A DNA stretch of 64,000 bases. It comes from Sipunculus nudus. Its lineage: Eukaryota > Annelida > Sipuncula > Golfingiida > Sipunculidae. The notes under the pieces are model-generated. The model was given only the letters and a program-made list of their open reading frames with translations. It did not search any database and was not told the origin of the DNA. Position numbers and translations under genes: made by a program. The stretch is from the NCBI GenBank assembly GCA_026874595.1, contig CM049317.1:63816118-63880117 (forward strand). Direction: 5' to 3'. This document shows positions 23,591 to 36,374 of the stretch, piece by piece; positions within the stretch are counted from its first letter, which is position 1; every line of letters starts with the position of its first letter.

Positions 23591-24127
23591 AATTTTATAT
23601 TTTTGGTAAAAAAATCTGAATGCAAAATATTGAGCCGTAACCAAGAGAGGTCGCGGGAGTGATGGGAAAAACCTTTAGGCTCGACCAATGAACGTCTGCC
23701 CACGTGGCAGACGCACTTGTTAATTATAAAGATACATTAGACTTTTATACGGCACGCCTAAATTTTAACAATATGGAAGGACCTTCTGAACGGGAATCGC
23801 TGCTTGATCTCCTGTGTGAAAGGTCGACAGTTTAAGCTATAATATACATTCACCGTGTAAATGATGTGTAAAACGATTAAAAAAGTTTGGATTCAATCTC
23901 TTAATCGGTAATGCCACGTTCACATACGGGTACTAATTATCACGATCACAGCTTAGAGGTAAACATAGAAGGTGGAAAAAATCTCAAGCAATGAAATAAT
24001 CACGTTTTTCCACAGTTTCACCCATGAGCGGCTTCCATACCTGAATATCCATTTGTATTTATTTTTAACATAATGATGTGCAAATACACATTAAATCTTT
24101 CAGCACAATTACCAACATTATTTGTAC

Positions 24128-24337
24128 CTCTCTTTTTATCATTGCCGCCGAGCCAGTCTTCCGCTGTACCGGATTGTTTGTAGATCCACTTCATTTCCTC
24201 TAGTGTCTCTACCTTCGCCAGCTGGGCTCCAGATTCCTTACACATTTCTTTGCCAATTGTCCACCCGGTCTTTTTTCCAATGATTCTGTAACAGCTTAGT
24301 CCATGGCGTATAAATCCAGTCTTGCAAAAAGGTTGAC
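24128..24337 (-). CDS. Gene B/C, exon for the first half of a C-type lectin-like domain
   Basis: The acceptor is TTGCAG (AG at 24339-24338) and the donor AGAG|GTACAA (GT at 24127-24126). The exon is 210 bases, phase 1 at both ends. It encodes QPFCKTGFIRHGLSCYRI, WTIGKEMCKESGAQLAKV and EDWLGGNDKK, the N-terminal CTLD half with its cysteine pair, the W-x3-E-x-C helix, A-x-V and WLGG. It joins to 21836 across a 2.3-kb intron that contains the pogo-like element and the minisatellite. Upstream it may join the CTLD exon at 31367 (making a two-CTLD protein) or the signal-peptide exon at 31190 through a small adaptor. Confidence 0.85.
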
Positions 24338-24430
24338 CTGCAACGTATGGTCCATAACATGTTGAATGATGTTTAAACTATGGGTTCCAAAAAAGAACAT
24401 TTTTGAATTTTTTTTTTGTTTTCCACAGAC

Positions 24431-26566
24431 CATAGGGGATTCTTAATATTCCTCATGAATAATTAATCAGCTGGCCAAAGCGAGGTTAGTAGGGAATAAC
24501 AGTGAACACGTGCTCACTCACCATGGCCGTGTATAGCAATGCAGACCTGCCAGTTGTTCCATTAATACACCTCAATTTTGTGGATGCATACAACCAAATT
24601 TTGTTAAAAGCATCTGGAAAGAAGTATAAATCCAAAGGAATCCGCTTCTATGAGCACAATGTGAACCCGACTTGTGAGGAAGGTACTTTCCAGTGACTCT
24701 TAACGTAATAAAGTTAAAGACCCTCGGGTACACATCAACTGTGCCAAAAGAATTAAGTTGGCTCTGATGTCTATGATAGCTATTAATCAAAACACAGGAT
24801 GCCCGAGGTTAATTAAAAATCAAAATATCCCAGTGTTGGGCCACAGGTGGTGACTGATACACATTCAGACAACACAGAATTGGGTGGTCTGTGCATGGTT
24901 CCTCTGACTGTGTACGTTAATAACAAGTTTCTTGTTTCATGTACAGTAGGCACAGAGTGACACACGCGTACCAAAACACCTTGGCAGTACGCTGCGTATA
25001 CTGCCATTATGAAGTCATTAACTAAATGAAGACTAATAAAGCTAAGATGAAACATGTCTAGTTCTGTGATGGTTAAAAGTGTTCTGAAATGAAATTATGA
25101 AAAGTTTTCTATTCACATGCCTTTAAAAAATATAGATGTAGGTATGCTGTATCTGTCACTAATGATAAATATATAAAATACACTGTATTTTTAAAGTGGC
25201 ATAACCAACACATAGCTGTCAAGTGAAAAAAAAAAACATGTCAAAGGTCATTTAAAAAGAATATCCCTCCTCATTAGATATTGATATAATGAGATTCTAG
25301 GCGTTGCAAGGATAATATTAATGCATGGGCAGAAATAGATTTTTATAAATGACAGCTTTTTACCACAGGCTCTTACATTATTGGAGAAAAAAAAAAAATT
25401 TGTAAGTTAAGAATTCTGAAATAATGTATTCATTTCAACTAATGTTCACTAATTGACCATCTCCACCCTCTTAACTCAGGTCAGATGCTTCGAAAATTCG
25501 TTGTAAATCGAATATATAAAGTAATGTGTCATATATTAAAACTACATATTTGAGTTAAAATATACTGATGACGTGTCCTACATCTGTATGATATAAACTG
25601 CATTGACAAACAACGGAAATGGTGACACAAGGATTGCATGAGTTTAATATCCTTTAATTTGCAGTATGTCTAGACTGGTCAAATGGGCATATATCTGGAC
25701 TCTATAACTGTGTTGCATCCATGTAATTTAAGGGCCTTAGAGCTATTCACGGATGCCATCTTAGAGGGCCTCAAGTAACAATGAGATAAAATGATGACAT
25801 TCAGGCTTTGGTTATATAAAGTGTTAGCCCCTTCAGCCGGTTTAGACATGCCAATTTATATATTCTCTATAAACCAGTAAGAGGATTAATGTTTGGCTGG
25901 TAAAAACTATATACAAATCTTTGCTAAATGTCACCATCAAGTTTAATATGTTGAGGTCTTCTGCTTCGAAAATTCGTAAAAAAAAGTAAATGTAATTGAT
26001 TTAGTTTTATAAAGTACAATTAATTGCATATGTATGGACACAAATTTTGTAAAACAACACAGTATATTTAAATATCTTGACATGTACAATAAAAGGTCAG
26101 AAAAACCAAATCAGGTCATGTACTATGTAAAAATTATATTTTTATGTGTGCCTTTATAACTTTATATATATCATAAAAAATCATTGTTCTAAAATGGTGG
26201 TTCATTTACTTTTTTCTATGAAAAAAATATAACATACAGCCGACCAAACCAGGAACATATGAACACACAATCACAATGAGTCCCTCGTCCAGATGTATGA
26301 CTTAATTAGTACTTTCCACCGTTTCTTTCTACCTGGATCACTTATGAAAACTAATGAAAACATAAATCTGATATTCAGTTAGTATATGAGAAGCATTAAG
26401 GAACAGAAAAGGCTGTGACACGACCTTCCTTGATGAGCTAAACTGTATCAGCACATGTATTTCTACTGTGACAAGTGAGCACGTGTCTTTATAATTGTTA
26501 TTCCCTACAAACCTCGCTATGGCCTCTGGAATGTGTGGCATGCATAAAATTTAAGAGTCCCCTATA
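24431..26566. mobile_element. 2.1-kb element with about 90-bp imperfect terminal inverted repeats
   Basis: The left end (ATAGGGGATTCTTAA, then GCGAGGTTAGTAGGGAATAA, then CACGTGCTCACT) returns inverted at the right end (ATAGGGGACTCTTAA, GCGAGGTTTGTAGGGAATAA, CACGTGCTCACT) between about 26475 and 26566. The 16-mer TGCTTCGAAAATTCGT occurs twice inside (about 25488 and 25963). No transposase is seen; a small plus-strand frame at 24502-24696 has no recognisable motif. I could not define a target duplication with confidence, so the superfamily is left open. Confidence 0.7.
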
Positions 26567-29500
26567 CACTTTAAAAAACAGTGTTTGGCAAGGTTTAAGT
26601 TTCGTCTAAAAATCATAAAATTATTTTTGGAAAACAGTAACCAAACAGATCTTTGATGTACCTTTTTTCAGAAAACATGTGTTTGGTTAAATAGTTTATA
26701 AAGTATAAATTAGCTTTTTTTATTGAGACTTGTAATATACCTATGAATTCGACATCCGACTTAAGACATCCGGGTTTTAATGTATACCCATTATGGCCCA
26801 TATTTTGTGAATAACTAGATAAGGCATCACTTTGTAGTAATCTCACTGGCAAAGTCAAGATGGTGTCAAAATTGCGGCCATTTACGTCGTTTACATTATA
26901 TGATAATAAATCACTGTGTACATTATTGGCGTTGCTTTGGTGACTATTTCATTGCGTTAAAGGTTAAACATTTGCCAAGTGGTAGACTGGTAGGGGTCGT
27001 CGTACTATTTTACACCTAAATTGTTAGGAGCAGTTACTTTTTTATCATAGACGAGAGTCTGATGTCTGTCACAAGGTTTTATGATATACACAAATTAAAT
27101 CAAGTTAAAGTACCATTGGTTAATCAGGTACATATCATCCAAGATAACCACCTATACACTAAAAAGCCTGGATACGGCGTATGCTTGTAATTGGAAAATT
27201 AAGTTCTAAGAGAGGGGACTTTAGTAGAAGAATAGGATAGGACGCAGGCACCCAAGGGTAACAGATAATGATATAAGGATCGGAGATCAACTCGATGGAG
27301 GGCAGGTTTCAAAATATAAGCCAAATCAAGCTAATGTCCAGCATTCATGTATAACTGTTAAGAAAATTCAAAATGTTTAGCCATTCTGTTAGTCATTTTA
27401 TATCCAGCTTTTCTTTTACACCTTGTATCCAGTGATTTTATTTGATTAAAATCGAATCTCGTATCAATGGCATCTTGGTTGTGCAACGTTGACGTCCACG
27501 TTTACGTTTTGTTTCCGGTGGGGTGTAGGCTCAGTATTCCTAATTTTATCTGCATGGAAGGCTGCGTTACCGCAGGGGAATCCTCCGAAGCCCATCAGTG
27601 CATCTGCTGCTGCTCTCTCCCTCTCCCTCTGCTTTGTCGAAGATTATTTTTTCATTTGCCTGTTTTGCCAAAATGCTCTGTCCTTCTGTGTTTTTCAGTG
27701 TTCTCCGGTGATTTCAGTGCTGACGATGTTGGCCTTAAGATAGGTTAACAATCGTTTCGGAGGTATTCCTCCCTTTCTTTTGCGTGACCTGAGTTCACAA
27801 TACAGGAATACTCCATTTAGAATAGGTCCTTTCATGCGTATCTGAGTTTTATAATCCCTGCCTCAATGATGAACGCCAAGATCTTACCAGTAACAGACAA
27901 TTTATGCCTCTTTTCCTTATTGCTAGTGCAGGGTGACGACCATGGTGACCTTGACTTATTATGACACGGCCTCTACTGTAGATAATGTTACATTAAATTG
28001 CATTAGCTGCAAATTATAAAGCCCTGGGTAGCTTTCATAACCTGCTGTAACAGGTGGCGAGGCTACCGATGGTAGGTTACTGATTGATCTGATATAATGT
28101 ATCTATACTCACACTTGAAGGTCTATTCATGAGTATATAAATGTGTTGAAATGTCCCCAATCAAAACATCCTTCACTTTTTATAGTGCATGCCGTTTGCA
28201 GACAGGTGGGGATGGCACTTTGTCTGCAACTTCTATAAACTGACTTGATGTAGCTGAAGCGAATCTAGAGGCCTAAGTTTTGAAATATTGCGGGACATTG
28301 TCAGCCTTCTTCTCTCACCATGGATTCTTCTTCCTCACCATGTTACCCCACTCTTCAGCTCCTTAAACTGTTTACAGAAACCGAAGACTCGTCATTCTCC
28401 TATGCTCTGAAGGCCATTGGTTCATCCTCAAGAAGGTATGCGATTGCCATGTTATTCTCAAAATCAATCCTGGTTGATTCTTTTTGGGACGAATGCTGAC
28501 TTCTTCTCCTTAGTCAAAGTTCCTCACTGGTTTCCGTTTTGCTGAACCGTTCCTAACAGAATTCTGTGGGAGGTCAGCTTGTTGTCAAAACTATTTGCAA
28601 ATTGGCCACGAAGATCTTTTTGTGTAAATTTATCAATATTGAATGTTGACGTATAGGATCTGTTTGGTTTCATGGTGGATAGTAGGATGTATGCTATGTA
28701 AGGATCGATCTGACCATAGTGCATCCAGCACCAGGCTCCTTGTAAGGCTCCTTGCTAAGACCAACAGAATACGCTTGTCTCCAAAGTCGGTGGGAGAAAG
28801 ATCAAGAATGGTAAGTTTCCACTTGACTTTCATCAGATAAATGGTAACTTCATACAGATAATTGTGATTCAAAGATGACGCATATTGTACAATGATAAGT
28901 TAAGGGTCCCAAGCTATGTTGCTCCTGACAATCATGGAGTAAACACTTTTATTTCAGATTAATACAAATGCGTTAACTGTGGTTATTTCTCATTCATTTT
29001 TAGACACTTAACAAACTCATCAATGATTGAACTGATATTTCATCCAACCATATCAGTGTAAAACTATACGGCGGCCATCCTAGAAGCTTGTTTTAATTTA
29101 GCTAACTGGCATTTTTACCAGTGCGCAAATGTATAATCCTCACAATATATATAGACATCAGTACTACAGCAATAATTAAAGAGTGACTTATGAAATGTAA
29201 TGTAAATGACATGTAATCAGCAGCCATTTTTATGCCATCCTGGGTTTGCCAATGGTTTATTGCCGATTTAACATAAATAAGTTTAGGTCATTTAAGGGAC
29301 CTGGCGGTCATCTGGGACGCCACATTGAAAGTAAAAAGTTTCTCGGAGTCCAAATATTTAAAATTTTTATATATTTTTAAGCGGAGCCTTTTTTACAGAA
29401 AACCACCGGGAATCAATTTCTCGATCAAAACTAGTATTGGTACAGGAAGAGCCTTTACAAGTTGTCGTAGAAAAACAAGAACTGACGAGGCAATCTATTC

Positions 29501-30300
29501 GTAAATAGACCCAGCCATTTATGATATTATTTATCCTAACCGTGTACAAGTTCCTTTGGAGCCCATAAAATCAGTTAACTCCTAGGAATATAAGGCAACC
29601 GTTTATCTAGGTGACATGGTATTTTAAAAGTATAAAATGTTCAATATTGAAGTCATGTTACCACAGGATAGGCAATTCAAAGTGTTTACTCGGAAGTATT
29701 AAAGGGTAATATTGATTTAAACTGCCCGTCATCAAGAACAAAACTGAACTGCGAAAGTCAAGACTCGTCCCGTGTTTAGTACATACGAAATTAATTCGAA
29801 ATGCGATCTGCTAATATTTAACGAATTTTAAATGGTAATGTGTTTATACAAAATGTAATTAATATTTTAATAATGATGATCCTAAAAGCAGTCAGTTTTA
29901 CACTGATGCCCAGTGCCAAAGAGAAGGTAACACGGTTTCGTCCCAGTTTGGACTATACCGATTCATGTCAATGTTCATCTGTCAGACCGGGTATAATATG
30001 CTTATAACTCTTTTAGAAACAACGGCTGCGCTAACTCAAATATTATAATAATTGCAATCGGGCATGTACAACACGAGGCATTTGATACGCTTTCAACGGG
30101 TGGACGATATCTGGACAGTTTGACAAGTATTACTGGAAGCACCAATTGAAATTTTCGTTGAGGAACTTTCCTGACTTGGGTTTAACCCTCATTACAAAAC
30201 GCCGTAAACCAAATTTTTTCACGTTTGACTATTGTGAATGTAGCAGTGGACATAGAAAAAAGAACGAATAACATCATAGAGCCTCGCAGTGCCTTGAGAA
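26567..30300. other. Intron or intergenic, no confident gene
   Basis: The plus strand at 27467-27748 and 28321-28440 shows coding-like composition (the latter starts with an ATG followed by Ser codons), and 28690-28810 has a short frame containing DRSDHSASSTRLL. None carries enough of a family signature to name, and no splice chain can be built. They may be old retroelement fragments. Confidence 0.4.
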
Positions 30301-30317
30301 AAATACGCAAAGTTTAC

Positions 30318-30348
30318 CTGGAGTGATATCCAACATAAGTATAATAAG
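30318..30348 (-). CDS. Possible 31-nt adaptor exon
   Basis: On the minus strand the segment lies between CTTAAG and the strong donor CCAG|GTAAAC (GT at 30317-30316). Read in phase 0 it gives LIILMLDITP and leaves in phase 1. It would convert the phase-0 exit of the signal-peptide exon at 31190 into the phase-1 entry of the CTLD exon at 24337. An alternative acceptor ten bases upstream would require a phase-2 entry. This rests on phase logic and a single good donor only. Confidence 0.25.
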
Positions 30349-31189
30349 CTTAAGTAAGCTGGATACGTATAACCTGGTTAAAATATACTACCAGTCATGA
30401 TAACATACGGGTTTATGCATTAACAGTTACTTAAACGACGATACAAAGATAAAACACTTATTCGACGATACTACCTAGACCGCCACCCAGTATGTTATTA
30501 AATGACTGATAGAATGTATTATATATATATATTTATTGTTCTATCGATCTGTCTGAGAATCCGCATATGTAATCTATCAAAACTATCAAAAACAAGATTT
30601 ATATATGAGCCAAACAATATATATTTTCATATTAACTGTAAAACAATTTTGGTTATCTGTTTCCTCCAACAGAAGAAAAAACGCATGTCTTGCTTATTAA
30701 ACCTGCCGTTTTCTCAGATGCTACATTAGACACAACCTCATCCGTACTATGAATCCAGCCATTGAATTTATCGACCAGTCTCCTATATGAAAGTCGACAT
30801 AACGGCCAGTCACACTAAACAAGTATTTCCTATGCAGTCTTTTATTCTATTTTTATAAAGACTAATTTAGTTACATTTACATATCAAAATATATTCCTGC
30901 CTTTGTTCATATACCTAACAAAGAGATAAGTCTAAATATTTGCCATAAGCGTTACGAAATACCATTTAATACTTTCTGTCTAAACTATTATTTAGGTGTT
31001 GCTTTGTCTTTTCTCAACAATTTCAAAATGGTATGGACTTGATTATTGAGCCACATCCATTTTATTGCCCAATCTTAACTAAATATTAACAGTAATTACA
31101 GTAAATGTACTGAAAAAAAATGGTGAAAAGCAAGTTTGATTTCATGTTGTTTGAGACAAAAATTTATATGAACCAATTCTGATATTTAC

Positions 31190-31270
31190 AGAGAATGAAT
31201 ATGAAGACCACACGGCGGCACATAATAATACCAGCAACAAACAAATACTGGCAAAATAATCGTTCGACAT
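31190..31270 (-). CDS. Signal-peptide exon inside the lectin cluster
   Basis: An ATG at 31270-31268 follows an in-frame TAG and begins 27 codons. They read as a classical secretory signal: a short polar start, a hydrophobic core ICLLLVLLCAAVW and a small-residue end SSYSFS. The donor TCT|GTAAAT follows (GT at 31189-31188), leaving phase 0. It lies between the two CTLD exon pairs. It could therefore be the first exon of a separate downstream lectin gene (the CTLD at 24337), or an internal promoter's first exon within a two-CTLD gene. The phase-0 exit does not fit the phase-1 CTLD exon directly. Confidence 0.55.
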
Positions 31271-31366
31271 ATATATGCTTAACTAAACAAAGTTTTACAC
31301 AAGGTTGTTCTATAAACTAAGCCAGGTATAGTCAAAAGATTGACAAGTGATATAAAATATAATTAC

Positions 31367-31585
31367 CAATGTTTCGTGCCGTTTGATCTAATATTCTCCT
31401 CTCTTGCTCCGCTTCACATACAGGGTAGCGCGCCCACCCGCAGTCATAGTCTTGCAATTTTGTATCAAACTCTACTTGATAGCTTAAGCAGTTTGTCTCC
31501 CTGCCAACTAATCCCAAAAATGGCCTTCCAACAGCCCAGGGCGCCCACGTGACCGGACTTCCATCTGTCCAGACCCAGGTTCCCT
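31367..31585 (-). CDS. Gene C, exon for the second half of a C-type lectin-like domain
   Basis: The acceptor is TACCTTCAG (AG at 31587-31586) and the donor ATTG|GTAATT (GT at 31366-31365). The exon is 219 bases, phase 1 at both ends. It encodes GTWVWTDGSPVTW, WAVGRPF, NCLSY, DYDCGWARYPVCEAE and a short polar tail. Joined to the exon at 33933 it gives the canonical HMEEGTWVWTDGS junction. The sugar motif is GRP and the WND box is missing, so calcium-dependent sugar binding is not expected. No stop follows, so a further exon must exist; the CTLD exon at 24337 accepts the same phase. Confidence 0.85.
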
Positions 31586-31669
31586 CTGAAGGTACAAAAC
31601 AATATTTTTAAACACGGAATGATAAATGTTAAGACATTAAAAATTAAATATACCAAATGATAACTTTAG

Positions 31670-31723
31670 TTATATATATATTTTAGTTATATATATATAT
31701 ATATATAATATATATATATATAT
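31670..31723. repeat. TA-rich simple repeat
   Basis: Interrupted TATATA blocks in the intron of gene C. Confidence 0.8.
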
Positions 31724-32929
31724 GTTATATACATTGACATTAATCAATTTCATTGGATAAACCATTAACAACGTTTCGAAGCACCCATTATAGTTTCCTG
31801 GCCCATCTCAGTTGACGTTTGGACAGTATTAGTAGAAAGTGGCCTTTGTCATTTTTGTCAATATGATCAATAAACACACTAAGTTCATCCTCGCTAAACT
31901 ATAGCAAATATATTGTAAAACACGATTTATTAACATGTTGTGCACAGTGTGACACGTGTCTCAGTCTAATGTGATGATAACTAAGCATTTGTATTGTTGA
32001 TATTTACTTAGATGCTTGAAGGCTAATTCTACGGTGGCTAGATGAACCGTGCAAATGTGAATGTTTCTTTTTTTATAATTTAAGCAAAAGACATCCAATG
32101 CTTGACGAGGATTTTCACTATATATTTTATACTGAACAATTTGATTTTGATATCGTAATTTATCTATCCGTTGGTAAATAAGTTTGTGAATTGTTAATTT
32201 TAATAAAATTTTTCAACCGCGAAACAGTTCAAATCACATTGGTCTATAAATATCAATATATTGACATATCTAGATTTCATGCCTATATGTCGACTGATAT
32301 TTTAACAATTACATTAAAAACAAATCGAGCTCTGTTTTTTTTAAGGAAAGAATTATCTCATTTTACCAGCCTTTGAGATTACCGTGTAACATGCGGGGAC
32401 GGTTATCCTTTTCTGAGAGATTTGATTTGCAAAAGTATAGGGGGAAATCTGTTTGTTCTTTCTGGTAAAAGGATAAGTGTTTATTTCTAAAAATGCTTGG
32501 ATTATGACAAACCAAAACAAGGCTACTTTAAAGTCCAATGCACCTTGGCATGAAACTGAAACGAGCCTAATTATTGTCAGATATGCAACAAAAATAGGTT
32601 AGATTCGAGAATTTTATACAAAGTGTTCCACCAGAAATTGCAACCTGTAACAATTTCGCTGCTGTCAGTGATCTACGAAATTAATCCTTACGGAAGAAGC
32701 TCTTGCCCACAATAAGCAACGATGCCATGCTTGAAACTAATTAAATCAATGAGCTTTCTTTCGGCAGGCTATACACGGATATCCGCTGCTTCTGGTGCAA
32801 AATATGCAGCGGAAAAACTGCCCATGATATAAATCTTTAGCGTTTATATGATTCGTAGCTCGTCTCGATGGCAAATGTGCCCGAGGGATAAGTCTGTTCA
32901 AATTCTTTAGACGGGAAATGGTTTGTGAC

Positions 32930-33575
32930 AAATGGATGCGACACACCAGAAGGTTACCACTTGCCGATTTCGGGATTACACATGTCGCTTGTACCAGAAA
33001 ATGATCTTATACACTTTCTGGCGAATGATATAGGCAGACGAGAATGCTCTCCGCGTCTGTCAGTGGACAAAACCGCGAACGTTTGCAAAACGGTAAAAAT
33101 GCAAGATAAAGAATTTTCAATACTTGCCTCAAAACAATACTAGGTGGTTGTAACTGGTACCTTTGAGAGGTGCTCGGTGTAAGATGTAAATTTAAATATT
33201 ACTAAGTTATGTCTCGGGTGTAAGTAAGATATACTAAATTCTACGTTTTTTAATGGCGTAGTGAAGGAGGAGTTTGACTACAACCTCGAGAATTCTTTGC
33301 CAGAGGTGTTGCCGTACAGTTGCATTAATTCGGTTACAAAATATTTGAAAGTAACACAGTTTTCATGAATGGGTAAATTGGAAGATGTGATAACGGAACC
33401 AAACACATTGGCAGAGACCTTGGTGACATTTCCTTCTTTCAATATTTATGAGGAAATAAGCAATCCAAGAGAAGAAACAACCAGATGTGACCAATATTGC
33501 AGAAATGTTTGTTGATGCGGATGCTGATTTAGTCTTGTGCCGACCGGCGAATATTCAACATGACGCTGAAGAATA
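32930..33575 (+). pseudogene. Unassigned coding-like remnant
   Basis: Several plus-strand pieces look like decayed protein code: a 72-codon frame from 32925, then FDYNLENSLPEVLPYS (about 33270), LAETLVTFPSFNIYEEI (about 33410-33470) and, one frame over, MFVDADADLVLCRPANIQHD up to a TAG near 33577. Stops and frame changes separate them. The minus strand of the first part also has a CIFC...CIAC pair. I do not recognise the family; an old transposon gene or processed pseudogene in the gene C intron is most likely. Confidence 0.25.
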
Positions 33576-33932
33576 GTCTAGAACCCTGACGCCCTCACAA
33601 CCCTAAACTCAACAACCCTACACCCCTTTACCCAGCCACACCCCCAATTCACCAACGGGCGGCGCGTAATGGGGCCTTGAGTTTGTCGGTATTTTTTGTG
33701 AGGTCGTTAGCGTCCAGTTTTGTATGAGTTGATGTTATATATTAATTAAAAAATCTGGCACGCTTTTGGGCAGTTTATTTTGAGATGAACTTCGAGAATC
33801 GATTTATGTTACCGAAGTTATGCACAATGCGCTCTTTCATTGGGTTAATGTAAGCTTCTCAGTCAAATGCACACTTTTGAGGAAAATGTGGCCAGTAAAA
33901 AGGGGTACAGAACTGTCCAAAGCTATATTTAC

Positions 33933-34145
33933 CTTCCATATGGTCGGTTCCTCCGAACCATACATTGTGTGAACGGCTTACACGGTTGTAGATATAAGTG
34001 GACTCCCCTTGTGTTTCAATCTTCACGAGCTCAGCTCCCTGTTTACGACACGACTCCTCGGCACTAAACCAGCTCATACTACTCTTTACTTTAGTGTAAC
34101 ACTTTCCCTTGTAACTGCGCCAGCCATCTTTGCAAATAGGTTTAC
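33933..34145 (-). CDS. Gene C, exon for the first half of a C-type lectin-like domain
   Basis: The acceptor follows a long T-tract, ...TTTTTTTTGCAG type on the minus strand (AG at 34147-34146). The donor is GAAG|GTAAAT (GT at 33932-33931). The exon is 213 bases, phase 1 at both ends. It encodes KPICKDGWRSYKGKCYTKV, MSWFSAEESCRKQGAELVKI and NVWFGGTDHME. These are the leading cysteine pair, the W-x-A-E-x-x-C helix, E-L-V-K-I and WFGG of a CTLD. It is the most upstream exon recognised in the cluster. The frame is open for another 50 codons upstream but without a signal peptide, so 5' exons are still missing. Confidence 0.85.
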
Positions 34146-35690
34146 CTGCAATTTTTTTTACAACTTTTTTGTTTTCAAAGAGAAAATTTACTTTATCAGA
34201 ATTCGTATCTTTACCTTGTCCATCTGTTATACGAAAAAGCGAATTCAGCCCTATGTTTCCCCTATACTTATGTTTCCCCGTACCTATATCCCCCAACTCT
34301 ACCTGTTCTATGTACTATTACAGTTTTACATGACGAACTTTGGTGTACTGTGTAAAAATGACAAAATTTGGTTTGGTTTCTGATTCAAGACGGACCCGAG
34401 GGTCCCCCGCATACTGAGACAAAGGAAGATTCGAGACCTCAGATTGAATACACAATTTGTGAATCATTTCACAATACTTATGAGAGTAGGCTAAGAGTGG
34501 GGGAACCTTGGTTCCTAGGAACATTGGAATCGGGAAACATAGCAGTGCTTGAAGAAAAGCTCACACCTTCTCTCCATCGGCAGAAAAGACCAACAACAAA
34601 GTATTAATAATACTCTTGGTCCGAATCATATAATATTGCAACATATTTTATGTATGAAATATTACAAAATAGTAGTATTTAACAGTACGTCCATTAAGCG
34701 ATGTATTCAACTGCAGCCTTTCGGTTACATTGTGGTCGATTCTCAACCTTTGAACAGATTCGTCAGACTTGTTACATTTAATGCTTACCAAACTGAGAAG
34801 ACTTTCTCACTAAAAAAAGAATTACGACAATTACGGATAACTGCATCACGACCTGTTCGGTACTGTCAACTATTAAAATAAAGTTAAACATGAGGCGACG
34901 TATATATTCCACATTGTTGATTTTAAAAATAAAAAAAAAACTTAATAGTTAATTGATAGCCCCGGTTCCATAAAGAAAGCAGTATCTAAATAGACACTTC
35001 GGTCAATACAATGGTTAATTTACCTCGTTCATGCAGATGATTAATGCATTCTTCTCGGCATGACACTAATTCCCTTTTGTTTGTTAATTATCAATTAAAA
35101 ATGATATTTGGCCGATCAGGTAAGCTTTGTTATGTTGATCAAGCAGTCACTGATATATTTATATTGACAGAATAATACAAATGGGAGCGAGAAAAAAAAC
35201 TGGTTTTATCAGTGCATCGCCTTAATTTCTATCATTTTTATACTTTGAAAAAGTATCTGTCCTTATACTTTGTTACACATAGCTTTACTAATTACTGGGG
35301 AATAGAAATTTTGACTAAATGGACATATATTCCATTGTAAATTTAAATATCTATATATATATATTTTATATTGATTATATATATATTGTATATGTCAGTT
35401 CTTTGAATTGCAAATACTCTTTGTGTAAATTTTTTATTGTCTTTTTATTTCCAAAGAATAGTGAACAATCAGCATAATAACGTCATTTGTACAAATAAAC
35501 ATTACTTGTCAATCCTATGTCTCCCTTTTGCATGTATTGCCTTTTTTATTTTCTAGATTTTTATATTTATACCTCATTAAAAATGTATTTTTACCTTTTT
35601 TGTTTACCTTTCTTATTTTGACTACATATTAATTGAATAAATTACAAATTATCCTATATCTCTGCATCCAAAATCTTGTTTGATATTTAA

Positions 35691-36374
35691 ATAAATGAAA
35701 TATCACGTAGCTGCCGTATAAACACCGCTTGGTATTTAATCTCTGACAAGCTATGTACACAATTTCCTTCAACCTTATGGTATAAATACTTATACGACTA
35801 TAACACTAACCTGTCAACCATGAACCTCATTAAACTTCATTTTCCTTTCTTGGACATATAATTCCCATCTTTTATAGAAATTATATTCTCCCAATTTTAT
35901 ACCTCATAGTATTGACAGTTTAATTTCCCACTGTTATTACCCATATATTTTTTTATTTTAAACGCCGGTACAACTAACAGTAACTTCTTTTAGATGAGAG
36001 TGGGATTAAGTGTTTCCAGGGAGGGGCACATAAATGAAATATCACGTAGCTGCCGTATAAATAGGAAACACCGCTTGGTATTTAATCTCTGACAAGCTAT
36101 GTACACAATTTTCTTCAACCTTATGGTATAAATACTTATACGACTATAACACTAACCTGTCAACCATGAACCTCATTTAACTTCATTTTCCTTTCTTGGA
36201 CATATAATTCCCATCTTTTATAGAAATTATATTCTTCCAATTTTATACCTCATAGTATTGACAGTTTAATTTCCCACTGTCATTACTCATATATTTTTAT
36301 TTTAAACGCCGGTACAACTAACAGTAACTTCTTTTAGATGAGAGTGGGATTAGGAGTGTTTCCAGGGAGGGGCA
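35691..36374. repeat. Recent 339-bp tandem duplication
   Basis: Copy 1 (35691-36029) and copy 2 (36030-36374) are nearly identical. Copy 2 has an extra ATAGGAA near 36060 and a few single-base changes and small indels. Both start ATAAATGAAATATCACGTAG and end TTTCCAGGGAGGGGCAC. No coding potential is evident. The low divergence implies a young duplication or an assembly artefact. Confidence 0.92.

Noticed and set aside
28640-28840. Plus-strand DRSDHSAS stretch resembling the SDH motif of LINE endonucleases
   Set aside because: Only a few residues match, and the surrounding frames hold no other endonuclease or reverse-transcriptase motif.
32353-32538. Minus-strand frame starting with a signal-like hydrophobic stretch (VALFWFVIIQAFL)
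   Set aside because: It looks like a signal peptide but has no usable donor and lies between two exons of the same CTLD without a partner domain.
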